Shown here in pieces: positions 1 to 8,980 of a DNA stretch of 45,371 bases. The translations under genes were made by a program, and so were the position numbers. The DNA is from Marinomonas sp. MED121 (lineage in GTDB: Bacteria > Pseudomonadota > Gammaproteobacteria > Pseudomonadales > Marinomonadaceae), in contig NZ_CH672430.1 in the NCBI RefSeq assembly GCF_000153025.1, positions 765,463 through 810,833 of the forward strand, given 5' to 3'. The notes below the pieces were generated by a model. It made no database searches. It was given only the letters and a program-made list of their open reading frames with translations, and was not told the DNA's origin. Each line of letters starts with the position of its first letter. Position 1 is the first letter of the stretch.

Positions 1-2863
1 CCAACTCTTTAGGGTAATCACCATGTTCTTGAAGGTGTCTTAGAATGAGCGCCTCAGCGGACTTTTCTCCCAAGGCCCAAGCCGCTTTTGAAGGGATAGC
101 ACGGTTATCAACGGAGAAGAAGTTACGACCTGTCGGTAAGGTATCTAAACGCCCTCGTGTTGGCGCGCCACTTGGCCCTGGTGGTACAAACTCACCCGCT
201 AAGCCTTTGATGATGGCATTTATTTCTTCTCTTTCGCTCTCTTTAAGCGCGACTAATAATGTCTGTTTCGCATGACTTAATAGCACCTGAGTTCTGGGCA
301 AATTAGCAAGGTCATAGTTGTAACCACTGGCGTTATCAGTCGGCCTATCATCCGACTGATCATTTAACTTTTTATCTAACGTTTCATCCAGTAAGTGCTC
401 AAGAATCAGCTTTTGCGCAAATATTTCTAGACGCTCCTTGGTATCAGCGTGGGTACGCCAATGGTTTTCGACTAAGCCCTCTAATATGGCAGGTTTATCA
501 CCCAGCCAAGGCGCTGCACTTGCTTGGCTAGGGTCAAATGCAAGATCCTCTTTAGCAGACTCAATAGCACCAGAAGCTTCTATAAAACTGAAATCGTGAG
601 CCAAACTGTGAATGATGCCTTGTGACTCGATACTTGTCCCCCTAGGCAGCCTTAATAAAGCAACCAAGGTATCTGCAAGCTTTTCGCTATCGGGTAATTG
701 CCCTAGTCGATGCAAACCATGACGAATTTGGGACTCTTTGATTTCACATAAATAGGTATCAAGCTCTGCAAGTACCACTTCATCTTCCCCATTATTAGCC
801 GCTAACTCATCCAATACATGTGTTTCTTTTACCAGCTTTAATATTTGCTCTTTCAGCCAGTTTTCACGTCGTTCATCCATTCCCATGGCTTGATAAAATT
901 CGTCGACCAAGTTTTCAAGTTCAGCCAGTTCACCATAGCTTTCAGCACGGGTCATCGGCGGCATTAAATGGTCAATGATAACGGCTTGAGTACGACGTTT
1001 TGCTTGCGACCCTTCACCTGGATCATTGACAATAAATGGATAGAAATGAGGCATAGGGCCCATGGCAATATCAGGCCAACACTCATCAGATAAAGCAGAC
1101 CCCTTACCCGGCAACCATTCTAAATTGCCATGTTTACCCACATGAATAATGGCATCAACTTTGTAAACATGTCTTAGCCAAAAGTAATAGGCTAAATAAC
1201 TATGTGGCGGTATCAAATCTGGATCATGATAATTCGCCGCTAGGTCTAAGTTGAAGCCACGAGCAGGTTGGATACCAACAAAGGTTTGGCCTAAACGAAC
1301 CCCTGCTAACATGATACGAGCTTGGCCGTTTTGAACTCGACACTTATGGTCTGCTTCTGGCTCTCCCCAGCGAGATAAAACGGCGTCTTGAGATACTTTA
1401 GGTAGCGCAAAAAAATACTTGTTATATTCTTCTACCGAAAGACTTTGCCAGCAACCTAAATGGTGTAAGGTGTTAGGATTATTTGTCACGCTGCCAAGCA
1501 AACTCTCTATCAGCGCATTACCATCTTCTGGTATCTCATGAATGGGATAACCTGACTCAGCTAACGCATTTAAAATAGTCACTGTCGAGGCAGGTGTATC
1601 CAGCCCAACGCCGTTACCAATGCGTCCATCCTTGGTTGGATAGTTTGCCAAAATTAAAGCGATACGTTTTTCACTGTTTGGTTTCACCGCAAGATTGGCA
1701 AACTTTTTTGCTAATGCGGCAACAAAATACGCTCTCTCTTGGTGAATGGCATAACGAATCAAATCAATCTCGCAAGCCTGATCATAATAACTTTGCTGCT
1801 TAAAACTCACCGCTCGGCTAATGATACGACCATCCATTTCAGGCAAGACCACTTGCATAGCAAGATCACGATTACGCAGACCTTGGTTTTGCTCCTGCCA
1901 ATCTTCCTCTGTACTACTAGAGAGAACCAACTGTAGCACTGGTAAAGGCCGCTCGAAGCTCGACTGGAAATCAGTCGGAGATGGTGCAAGATCAGGGCTA
2001 GGGGCACGATTACTAGCAAAACCAGTAGTATTAAGCACCAACTTAGCATCCGTACTCTCGATCAAACCATTAAGCATTTGCAAAGATTCTGCATCTTTAA
2101 GAGACGTCACCGCAACCGCTAAGGGTACGAGGCCATGCGCCTCTAAAATGCAAATTAACTGGTCGAACATTTGCGTATTAGCGCTTTGCAAATGATTGCG
2201 ATAAAACACCAGCAAACAAACAGGCTTAGAGCCAGCTTCTTGTTGCAACTGGTCTACATAATGAGAGCGCCATTGAACGAGACTAGCGGCGCCTCCCTTT
2301 AAGTAAACTAAGCATGAAGCCAGTGCTTTAGGCTCTTGCCAAGTGTATTGGCTAAGCCCAAGCACCTGATCAAACAAAAAATGCCAAAAGGAAGTTAGAT
2401 TTTCTGTGCCACTTTCACGTAAAAAACGCCAAACCTTATGGCTTTCAAGATCCCCTAAATTAGACGCCGCAGCAAGCTCTGGATCGGGTACATCATCCCC
2501 CGGCACCATAATCAGAGTACGGCCAGGTTTTGCCTTCGACCAAGCCACTAGCCTTTCATAACCGTAGGTCCAGTAATGCTTGCCCCCTAAAAAGGACACA
2601 ACGACTAACTTGGCCTTTTCAAGCACTTTATCTTCATAAAGATCATAAGCCGCAGGTTTTAACAATTGCATCCAATTAGCAAGGCGAATACTGGGCCTTT
2701 GCCTATCATCCAGCGTTTTATCAAGGGCTGTTACGCCTTGAGCCAAAGCAGACAGCAAGGAGTCAGCAGCAGCTAAACACACAATGTCAGCAGGGCTTTG
2801 ATCAAGGTCGATTATTCCTTCATCATCGACAAAGCCACCCGGTTTCGCTGCTAAAAGATGCAC
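1..2863 (-). CDS. cobN: Cobaltochelatase large subunit CobN (3' end outside window)
   Basis: CobN is the large subunit of the aerobic ATP-dependent cobaltochelatase CobNST, which inserts cobalt into hydrogenobyrinic a,c-diamide. From 2863 the minus frame stays open to the window edge, giving about 954 codons; the family is about 1250-1300 residues, so the C-terminal quarter is missing. Characteristic segments are HVGKHGNLEWLPGK, LPTGRNFFSVD and, at the edge, LRHLQEHGDYPKEL. The best start is GTG at 2863, with AGGAAA about 8 nt upstream, beginning MHLLAAKPGG. No earlier ATG fits. It lies 65 nt downstream of cobW as the last visible gene of the operon. Partner subunits CobS and CobT are not in the window. 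Identity is secure. Confidence 0.95.
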   Translation of the reverse strand, partial: MHLLAAKPGGFVDDEGIIDLDQSPADIVCLAAADSLLSALAQGVTALDKTLDDRQRPSIRLANWMQLLKPAAYDLYEDKVLEKAKLVVVSFLGGKHYWTYGYERLVAWSKAKPGRTLIMVPGDDVPDPELAAASNLGDLESHKVWRFLRESGTENLTSFWHFLFDQVLGLSQYTWQEPKALASCLVYLKGGAASLVQWRSHYVDQLQQEAGSKPVCLLVFYRNHLQSANTQMFDQLICILEAHGLVPLAVAVTSLKDAESLQMLNGLIESTDAKLVLNTTGFASNRAPSPDLAPSPTDFQSSFERPLPVLQLVLSSSTEEDWQEQNQGLRNRDLAMQVVLPEMDGRIISRAVSFKQQSYYDQACEIDLIRYAIHQERAYFVAALAKKFANLAVKPNSEKRIALILANYPTKDGRIGNGVGLDTPASTVTILNALAESGYPIHEIPEDGNALIESLLGSVTNNPNTLHHLGCWQSLSVEEYNKYFFALPKVSQDAVLSRWGEPEADHKCRVQNGQARIMLAGVRLGQTFVGIQPARGFNLDLAANYHDPDLIPPHSYLAYYFWLRHVYKVDAIIHVGKHGNLEWLPGKGSALSDECWPDIAMGPMPHFYPFIVNDPGEGSQAKRRTQAVIIDHLMPPMTRAESYGELAELENLVDEFYQAMGMDERRENWLKEQILKLVKETHVLDELAANNGEDEVVLAELDTYLCEIKESQIRHGLHRLGQLPDSEKLADTLVALLRLPRGTSIESQGIIHSLAHDFSFIEASGAIESAKEDLAFDPSQASAAPWLGDKPAILEGLVENHWRTHADTKERLEIFAQKLILEHLLDETLDKKLNDQSDDRPTDNASGYNYDLANLPRTQVLLSHAKQTLLVALKESEREEINAIIKGLAGEFVPPGPSGAPTRGRLDTLPTGRNFFSVDNRAIPSKAAWALGEKSAEALILRHLQEHGDYPKEL

Positions 2864-2900
2864 TTATTATTTCCTATTTTGTTTATTCAATCAGGCTTAA

Positions 2901-2918
2901 ATCTAATCTAATCTAATC
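2901..2918. repeat. Short pentanucleotide repeat (ATCTA, three units plus a partial)
   Basis: Three and a half copies of a 5-bp unit fill part of the 65-nt gap between cobW and cobN. Such a run could vary by slippage and alter spacing upstream of the cobN ribosome-binding site. This is an inference from sequence alone. Confidence 0.5.
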
Positions 2919-2928
2919 AAAACCAAAG

Positions 2929-4008
2929 CTAAGCCAAGGCTTTATTTAATTCAGCTTCAACAGCGTCTTTAGAAATGCCTTTACCGATAAAGACTAATTG
3001 AGTTTGGCGTGCTTCTTCTGCATTCCACAAACGGTCAAAGTATTTATCAAGACGTTTACCTACCGCTTGGAAAACCTGACGCATGGGTTTACCCGCTACC
3101 GCTGCAAAGCCTTTGGCACGATAGATATTATGAGACGCAATTAAGCCATTTAGAGCCTGTTCTAAGCGATCAGAGTCCACCTCACCAATGCTAATCACGA
3201 ACGAGTCAAAATGGTCATGGGCATGATCATGATGCTCACCATGGGCATGATGATGATCATGATGATTATGCACATGATCAATTCGCGTTTCAGACGCCGC
3301 ATCCATACCTAGTAACACGTCTAGTGACGCAACACCATTGTCGATATAAGCGGTTTTCACTGTGTCAGGCACTTTATGGGCAACCACTTTTTTAACTTGC
3401 TCACGCTCAGCTTCGGCGAGTAAATCATTTTTACTGACGACCACTAAATCTGCTGCACTTAACTGATCATCTAATAGCTCTTGCAAACTTGGATCATGAT
3501 CCAAGCTCTCATCGGCTAAACGTTGCTTTTGCACTAACGCTTCATCGTGAGCGAATCGTCCCGCTGCAACCGCCGGACCATCGACAACCGTAATCACAGC
3601 ATCAACCGTGCAATACTCTTGAATACCTGGCCAGTTAAAGGCTTGAACTAATGGCTTAGGTAACGCCAAACCACTGGTTTCAATCAAGATGTGATCTATG
3701 TCATCACGACGTTCTACCAGTTGTTTCATCACAGGTAAAAACTCTTCTTCCACTGTGCAACAAATACAGCCATTGGCTAGTTCATAAAAACCATCTTCAC
3801 CGTTTTGTGTTGAACTCGTTTCTTCATCGTCACAATCTAATGGGCAAGAACGTAGTAAATCAGAGTCAATATCAAGCTCACCAAACTCATTCACAATCAC
3901 GGCAATACGCTTGCCTTGGGCTTGTTTTAATACATTAGAAAGTAAGGTAGTTTTACCACTGCCTAAAAAGCCAGTAACGATAGTTGTTGGGATTTTATTA
4001 AGTTGCAT
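2929..4008 (-). CDS. cobW: CobW-type P-loop GTPase, metal chaperone
   Basis: 359-aa G3E-family GTPase of the COG0523/CobW group, thought to deliver cobalt to the cobalamin pathway. The Walker A motif GFLGSGKT is at residues 13-20, the family CxCC metal motif GCICC at about 80-84, and a guanine-specificity SKND motif follows near 190. A histidine-rich stretch sits between the GTPase and C-terminal CobW_C domains at about 243-266, fitting divalent metal binding. The start ATG at 4008 is preceded by AAGGA inside the last codons of cobM, only 3 nt after the cobM stop, so the two are probably translationally coupled. Other COG0523 proteins handle zinc; the cob neighbours favour cobalt. Confidence 0.93.
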   Translation of the reverse strand: MQLNKIPTTIVTGFLGSGKTTLLSNVLKQAQGKRIAVIVNEFGELDIDSDLLRSCPLDCDDEETSSTQNGEDGFYELANGCICCTVEEEFLPVMKQLVERRDDIDHILIETSGLALPKPLVQAFNWPGIQEYCTVDAVITVVDGPAVAAGRFAHDEALVQKQRLADESLDHDPSLQELLDDQLSAADLVVVSKNDLLAEAEREQVKKVVAHKVPDTVKTAYIDNGVASLDVLLGMDAASETRIDHVHNHHDHHHAHGEHHDHAHDHFDSFVISIGEVDSDRLEQALNGLIASHNIYRAKGFAAVAGKPMRQVFQAVGKRLDKYFDRLWNAEEARQTQLVFIGKGISKDAVEAELNKALA

Positions 4009-4011
4009 TGT

Positions 4012-4812
4012 CTAGTCCTTGTTCTCGTTAAGCGTCTTATCTGCCTTTGGGGCGCGCTGCTTTTTACGGAATAAATTAGGTTGGTTTCTATCGTATAAAT
4101 AAGAGTCGTTAAAGTCGTCAGTATCCAGCACATGTCCAACCAAAATAAGGCTGGTTAGGGTGAATTTTTTCTCACGTACTTTTTGCACTATGTCAGCCAA
4201 AGTACCAGTCACATAGTCTTGATCAGGCCAACTTGAGCGATAACAAACGGCCACAGGGCAATCGGCCCCATAGTGAGGCATTAACTCTTCCACTATCTTA
4301 TGTATTTTAGTGACACCTAAATGAATGGCTAAGGTCGCGCCGCTTTTAGCAAGCGCCGGTAAACGCTCTCTTTCAGGGAAAGGCGTTTTACCTTCATAGC
4401 GTGTCATTATGATGGTCTGAGACACACCCGATAAGGTCAACTCTTTACGGAGCAATGCAGCAGAAGCCGCCACAGCGCTGACACCAGGAATGACTTCATA
4501 ATCAATGCCTAGTTGCTCAATACGGCGAATCTGCTCGCCAATAGCACCATATAAAGACGGATCACCACACTGCAAGCGAGCCACATCTTTGCCTTCTAAA
4601 AAGGCTTTCTCAATCACAGCGGTAGTTTCATCTAAGTTCATTTCTGCCGTGTTATAAATGGCATCAGCACTGTCTTCGACGCTGGCAATGACTTCTCTTG
4701 GGATAAGAGAGCCTGCATAAAGTACAACAGGGCAAGCACTCAAGGTTTTCATGCCCTTAATTGTCATTAAATCAGGGTCACCAGGACCTGCACCAATAAA
4801 GTAGACTTTCAT
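4012..4812 (-). CDS. cobM: Precorrin-4 C(11)-methyltransferase
   Basis: 266-aa SAM-dependent tetrapyrrole methylase that methylates C-11 of precorrin-4 to give precorrin-5. The N-terminal GAGPGDPDLMT motif is the class signature, followed by LYAGSLI and a GDPSLYGA substrate-pocket motif near residue 83. Length matches the family. AAGGCAGAGAAT precedes ATG 4812. It is 24 nt downstream of cobJ and 3 nt upstream of cobW. The lysine-rich C-terminal tail (about 245-266) is probably disordered. CobM and CbiF are close relatives; CobJ and CobN next door indicate the aerobic pathway. Confidence 0.95.
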   Translation of the reverse strand: MKVYFIGAGPGDPDLMTIKGMKTLSACPVVLYAGSLIPREVIASVEDSADAIYNTAEMNLDETTAVIEKAFLEGKDVARLQCGDPSLYGAIGEQIRRIEQLGIDYEVIPGVSAVAASAALLRKELTLSGVSQTIIMTRYEGKTPFPERERLPALAKSGATLAIHLGVTKIHKIVEELMPHYGADCPVAVCYRSSWPDQDYVTGTLADIVQKVREKKFTLTSLILVGHVLDTDDFNDSYLYDRNQPNLFRKKQRAPKADKTLNENKD

Positions 4813-4836
4813 ATTCTCTGCCTTAATGTCTCTATA

Positions 4837-5613
4837 TTAGAGTTTTTTAGAGTAGCCCCTAGGCGTATAAATCCAATTTTTCTCACCATTTTGAATATGA
4901 CGAGATTCACTGTTACCTACACTTACCATGGTAAACATGTCCACATCTTTAGCATCTAACTCTGCCAAGGTGGTAAAGGTAATCTCTTCATCAGGGCGGG
5001 TAAGCTGTCGACCTATCATGACGGGGGTCGTCGCTGGACGATACTTCAACAAAACATCACGGGCATGGTTTAACTGCCAATCACGCTTTTTTGATACCGG
5101 GTTATAAAAAGAGACAACAAAATCCCCCGCACCAGCGGCATGAATACGTTTATCAATGCTTTCCCATGGGGTTAATAAATCAGACAAAGAAATGGTACAA
5201 AAATCATGACCTAGCATAGCGCCGACTTTGCTAGCCCCCGCTTGCATAGCAGAAATACCTGACACTACTTCAATCTCGACATCCAACCATTCAGGGTGAG
5301 ACTCTTTACCTTGTAACTGCTGATCTAACAATTCAAACACTAAGGTCGCCATGGCATAAATACCAATATCACCACTCGAAATTAGCGCCGTTGTTTTACC
5401 CGATGCAGCCAGATCCAAAGCTAATCGCGCTCTGGCAATTTCTTCCCCTAAGGGTAAATCATGATGGGTTTTGTTGTGGCAGATATCCCCTAACAAATCC
5501 AGATAATAACCATAGGCCACCATGTCTGTGCTGGCTTTTAATGCGGCAAGGGCTTTAGGTGCAACGAGATCCAAATCCCCGGGCCCCATTCCAATTACAA
5601 ATAACTTACTCAT
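4837..5613 (-). CDS. cobJ: Precorrin-3B C(17)-methyltransferase
   Basis: 258-aa SAM-dependent methylase catalysing C-17 methylation and ring contraction of precorrin-3B to precorrin-4. Visible signatures are GMGPGDLDLVAPKA at the N terminus, YGYYLDL, SSGDIGIYAMA and the VVSFYNPVSKKR motif that marks CobJ/CbiH. It is the first gene of the minus-strand cob run and starts with ATG 5613 after a modest AGG. No cobalamin riboswitch B12 box (GCCACTG) is visible in the upstream strand. Its role in the aerobic pathway is inferred from cobN downstream. Confidence 0.95.
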   Translation of the reverse strand: MSKLFVIGMGPGDLDLVAPKALAALKASTDMVAYGYYLDLLGDICHNKTHHDLPLGEEIARARLALDLAASGKTTALISSGDIGIYAMATLVFELLDQQLQGKESHPEWLDVEIEVVSGISAMQAGASKVGAMLGHDFCTISLSDLLTPWESIDKRIHAAGAGDFVVSFYNPVSKKRDWQLNHARDVLLKYRPATTPVMIGRQLTRPDEEITFTTLAELDAKDVDMFTMVSVGNSESRHIQNGEKNWIYTPRGYSKKL

Positions 5614-5694
5614 GATAAACCTGTACTCAAATAATAACTTAGCGATTCTTCGCGAATGGAGCGCATTGTACAGGACTTCTTAATAAGACGGCAT

Positions 5695-5726
5695 GAAAAG
5701 CCTTGATGAAAGTGTGAAGGCTTTTC
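5695..5726. promoter_or_regulatory. Perfect 10-bp inverted repeat upstream of cobJ
   Basis: GAAAAGCCTT at 5695-5704 and AAGGCTTTTC at 5717-5726 are separated by 12 nt, 82-113 nt upstream of cobJ. There is no T-run on either side, so it is more likely an operator or a leader hairpin than a terminator. Function is not known. Confidence 0.45.
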
Positions 5727-5829
5727 AGGTCAAACCGGTTAAAACAAAAATCGCCATCAAATGAGTGTTTGTAGCTAATTTTCTAGTACTTCTCATTTTA
5801 TTTCATTGCAAACATGAATTTATCTGCAT

Positions 5830-5868
5830 ATTAATATTAATCAGCAGAGACTTTTGATTAATATTTAT
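5830..5868. promoter_or_regulatory. 39-bp AT-rich dyad upstream of the carbonic-anhydrase-like gene
   Basis: ATTAATATTAATCA (5830-5843) and TGATTAATATTTAT (5855-5868) are inverted copies with one mismatch in 14, separated by 11 bp. It lies about 170 nt upstream of the 6036 start. Its symmetry suggests a dimeric or tetrameric regulator site. The cognate protein cannot be named. Confidence 0.4.
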
Positions 5869-6035
5869 CTTAGAAAAAGCAAAAACATGTGCCTAAGTCT
5901 AAAAAGCCTCTAGATTTAGATGGGGCATAAAGAACCTAATCATTTATTAATCGTTTTTTGATTCTGCCTGCTTAGTTGAAATCAGATTTTAAGATTAATA
6001 ACGTTTCTCAAACATGGATATAAACGGAAATTAAA

Positions 6036-6896
6036 ATGAAAAATACTTTTTTATTAAGCCTTGTTGCCACCTCACTCATTCCTCTTGCTGCGAATGCCAG
6101 CAGCGCTTCATCTGACGCAGTTTCTGATAGCGTAATAGCGGAACAAAGAGCCATGCTTGAGGCTAATACATCAGACAAAGGCTACGGTCCACAATCTCCC
6201 CGTGACCTTAATTCTCTAACGGGTAATAACGAGATTGTCTTTGGTATGTCACCCGACTCCAAGCAAATGAATCTATGTAATATCCACTTTCATAAAAACG
6301 CCGAACATAAAGGCGGTGAGTTTACTCAGTTTGCAGGTAATGGCGATGGCCACGGCTATCATTCTGGTTATAAGTACACAGGTAGCTTTACTAAAGATGA
6401 ACTTAAACCTTATGACCATAAAGTAGGCGAAAGCGAACACGGTGCGCTTTATCCAGGTGATACGATCGAAGTACATTATGTGTATTCCAGTGCCAAGGTG
6501 ACACCTGGTCCAACACTCGGTTCTTGCTTAACAAAAGAAAATGGCAACCCTCAGCTTAGGGTGGAAACCCAAGTTTATGCCCTTGTAAATGATAAAACTG
6601 CACAAAGCTTTTTATATTTAACCGCAGTAAAAAGTCAAAACGATCGACCACAGGCACCTAACATTCCAGCCAATACGGGTAAACCTATTTCATATATAGG
6701 CTCTACCACAGGTCCTGGTTACAATGAAAAAGCCTCACCTTACCAAGTCACCTGGAATGTGAGACCACAGGTAGTCAAAGTAAACATTGCGACAGTCGAT
6801 GAATGGTTAAAGGACAATGTATTTGATGAAGATCATGCCCATGGTGTTAGAAACCTTGTCACTAACCTCAATTTACTATCAAAAATCAGCAATTAA
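6036..6896 (+). CDS. Secreted delta-class carbonic-anhydrase-like protein
   Basis: 286-aa exported protein. Residues 1-21 form a signal peptide (charged start, hydrophobic core, ANA cleavage site). The core resembles the delta-carbonic anhydrase family known from diatoms and annotated in some marine bacteria: NLCNIHFHKNAEHKGGEF at 79-96 supplies H84, H86, H91 and E95, and HGALYPGDTIEVHYVY at 135-150 supplies another histidine. C81 and C164 could form a disulphide. If correct, it would hydrate CO2 in the periplasm using a His-bound metal. It is a single-gene unit, divergent from cobJ and followed by a hairpin. The assignment rests on remembered family motifs without alignment; the alternative is an uncharacterised secreted metal-binding protein. 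Confidence 0.68.
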   Translation: MKNTFLLSLVATSLIPLAANASSASSDAVSDSVIAEQRAMLEANTSDKGYGPQSPRDLNSLTGNNEIVFGMSPDSKQMNLCNIHFHKNAEHKGGEFTQFAGNGDGHGYHSGYKYTGSFTKDELKPYDHKVGESEHGALYPGDTIEVHYVYSSAKVTPGPTLGSCLTKENGNPQLRVETQVYALVNDKTAQSFLYLTAVKSQNDRPQAPNIPANTGKPISYIGSTTGPGYNEKASPYQVTWNVRPQVVKVNIATVDEWLKDNVFDEDHAHGVRNLVTNLNLLSKISN

Positions 6897-6908
6897 ATAA
6901 CCACTTCA

Positions 6909-6944
6909 AGGAAGATAAGCATTAATTTTTACGCTTATCTTCCT
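6909..6944 (+). terminator. Hairpin after the carbonic-anhydrase-like gene
   Basis: A 12-bp perfect stem (6909-6920 with 6933-6944) and a 12-nt loop begin 12 nt after the stop codon. The downstream side lacks a clear T-run, so termination strength is uncertain. Confidence 0.5.
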
Positions 6945-7110
6945 GCCCTTCATCTCATTCAATCACCTTCTCTTTCCATCAAAAAGTAACAACCCCCTTC
7001 ACTTGTCCAATACTGAATTCATCCAATAAATTCGCTTAACTTTGTTTCTCATGTCTGCTTATATGTTTAACGACAATAATGAAGAAGCACAATTAACAAG
7101 GATAAGATGG

Positions 7111-8877
7111 ATGATGTTAAATAATACAAAGCTCAGCAGTCATATTGCTGCAGGTATTTTAGGAATAAGTTTAAGTGGCATGGCTTTGGGAGCCGGACAG
7201 GTTGCAGACACGATCGCTCCCGAACTTTCCAACGCTTGGCTAAACAAGGAACTGGTCAAGTCGAATCACTTCATGGTGGCAGCAGCCAACCCCATTGCAA
7301 CGCAAGCGGGTTATAAAGTTTTAAGTGAAGGTGGCTCAGCCATCGATGCGCTCATTGCAGTACAAATGATGCTAGGCCTTGTGGAGCCTCAGTCTTCTGG
7401 TTTAGGTGGCGGTGCTTTTGTTGTTTATTATGATGCAAAGCTAAAAAAACTTACCACCTTTGATGGCCGTGAAACTGCACCACAAGAAGCGACACCAGAA
7501 CTTTTTCAAAATGAGAATGGCGAACCCCTTAAATTCTATGATGCCGTTGTCGGAGGCCGTTCTGTAGGTACACCAGGTACAGTGAAACTCATGGGTGACT
7601 TACATGAAAAGTATGGTCGTTTATCTTGGAGTCGATTACTTCAGCCCGCGCTTAAAACGGCTAAAGATGGCTTTGAAGTTTCAGCACGCCTGGCAAGCTC
7701 TATTGACGGAGGCAAAGAAAGGTTAGCAAGATACCCAGCGACTAAAGCTTACTTTTTTGATGCTAAAGGCGAGCCATTAAAAGAAGGCACCTTACTGAAA
7801 AACTCAGCCTATGCACAAACCTTAGACACCCTTGCTAACGATGGCGCGAATGCATTTTATACAGGCCATATCGCCAAAGATATCGTCAAAAAAGTACGCG
7901 GTATTGAAGATAATCCTGGGGTTTTAAACGAAATCGACTTTGCCAGTTATCAGATTAAAGAAAGAGCGACTACCTGCCTTGCTTACAAGCAATATGATAT
8001 TTGTGGCATGGGGCCACCAAGCTCAGGTGCTTTAACAGTCGGTCAAATCATGGGGATCACGGGCGAATTTGATCTTGCTTCCATGGGCCCTGAATCTGCA
8101 ACTGCTTGGCAAATTATTGGTGATGCATCACGTTTAGCCTTTGCTGACCGTGGCCGCTATATGGCAGACACTGACTTCGTCCCTATGCCACAAGGCCTTT
8201 TAGATGCCTCTTATCTAAAAGAAAGAGCAGCATTAATCACCCCTGGAGCCGCGCTTAAAGAGGTAAAGCCGGGTAACCCAAATTGGAATAACCCAATCGC
8301 GCAAGCGGATGATATTGCTATCGAACTACCATCCACCAGCCATATATCCATTGTCGATGCTGAGGGTAATGCCGTCTCAGTGACCACCACGATTGAGAAT
8401 GGTTTTGGCTCACGTGTCATGAGTAACGGCTTCTTATTAAATAATGAGTTGACCGACTTCTCATTTAAAGCTCATAAGGATGGCTTTCCAATTGCTAACC
8501 GTTTAGAACCGGGCAAGCGCCCTCGCTCATCTATGTCGCCCACTATCGTGCTTAAAGAGGGTAAGCCTTATTTAGTATTAGGTTCTCCAGGTGGCTCTCG
8601 TATTATTGGCTATGTAGCTAAAACCTTAATTGCTCACCTTGAGTGGGACATGGATATTCAATCTGCCATTAGCTTACCGAACATGCTTAACCGCTTTGGT
8701 ACCTATGATATTGAAAAAGGCACCAGTGCAGAAAACCTAGGTGCCCAACTGCATAAAATGGGTTTTAAAGTGAATGTGCGTGATTTGAACTCGGGCTTAC
8801 AGGGCATCATTATTGATGAGAATGGTTTCCAAGGTGGCGCAGATCCAAGGCGTGAAGGGATTGCCTTAGGGGATTAA
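7111..8877 (+). CDS. ggt: Gamma-glutamyltransferase, periplasmic
   Basis: 588-aa Ntn-hydrolase that cleaves gamma-glutamyl bonds of glutathione and transfers the group to amino acids, peptides or water. The proenzyme self-cleaves before a threonine: here STSHISIVD places it at T409, matching the TTHYSVVD site of E. coli GGT. Other signatures are EPQSSGLGGGAF, DGRETAP, LLNNELTDFS and GSPGGSRIIG. I chose ATG 7111 because AAGGA lies 8 nt upstream and the protein then begins with a clear signal peptide ending GMALGAG; in-frame starts at 7042, 7051 and 7063 lack this. The precursor should yield a large and a small subunit in the periplasm. A strong terminator follows. Confidence 0.95.
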   Translation: MMLNNTKLSSHIAAGILGISLSGMALGAGQVADTIAPELSNAWLNKELVKSNHFMVAAANPIATQAGYKVLSEGGSAIDALIAVQMMLGLVEPQSSGLGGGAFVVYYDAKLKKLTTFDGRETAPQEATPELFQNENGEPLKFYDAVVGGRSVGTPGTVKLMGDLHEKYGRLSWSRLLQPALKTAKDGFEVSARLASSIDGGKERLARYPATKAYFFDAKGEPLKEGTLLKNSAYAQTLDTLANDGANAFYTGHIAKDIVKKVRGIEDNPGVLNEIDFASYQIKERATTCLAYKQYDICGMGPPSSGALTVGQIMGITGEFDLASMGPESATAWQIIGDASRLAFADRGRYMADTDFVPMPQGLLDASYLKERAALITPGAALKEVKPGNPNWNNPIAQADDIAIELPSTSHISIVDAEGNAVSVTTTIENGFGSRVMSNGFLLNNELTDFSFKAHKDGFPIANRLEPGKRPRSSMSPTIVLKEGKPYLVLGSPGGSRIIGYVAKTLIAHLEWDMDIQSAISLPNMLNRFGTYDIEKGTSAENLGAQLHKMGFKVNVRDLNSGLQGIIIDENGFQGGADPRREGIALGD

Positions 8878-8918
8878 ATACTTCTAAACAAGTACTTCTA
8901 ACCATTTCAACTAGATGT

Positions 8919-8957
8919 AAAAAAGCCGGGCTTCACTTCATGAAGCCCGGCTTTTTT
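8919..8957. terminator. Bidirectional rho-independent terminator
   Basis: A 17-bp perfect stem (8919-8935 with 8941-8957) with a 5-nt loop has A-runs on one side and T-runs on the other. It lies between the converging ends of ggt and the E2 gene and can serve both. Confidence 0.9.
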
Positions 8958-8980
8958 CTGATGGACTATTCTAGAATAAC

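Larger units (their letters stand above)
5614..6035. other. 422-bp divergent intergenic region between cobJ and the carbonic-anhydrase-like gene
   Basis: It is AT-rich and without coding potential. It contains two dyads annotated separately (5695-5726 and 5830-5868). On the cobJ strand a TACAAT hexamer, a possible -10, lies 50-60 nt before the start, but no convincing -35 accompanies it. I see no B12-riboswitch-like sequence. Confidence 0.6.

Noticed and set aside
1807..2049. A hydrophobic 80-codon frame on the minus strand that looks like a membrane peptide
   Set aside because: It lies wholly within cobN in another frame of the same strand, and the cobN frame is continuous there and clearly conserved.
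3225..3275. Repetitive CATGATCATG-like tract as a DNA repeat or operator
   Set aside because: It is the coding sequence of the histidine-rich loop of CobW; the repetition follows from His/Asp codons.
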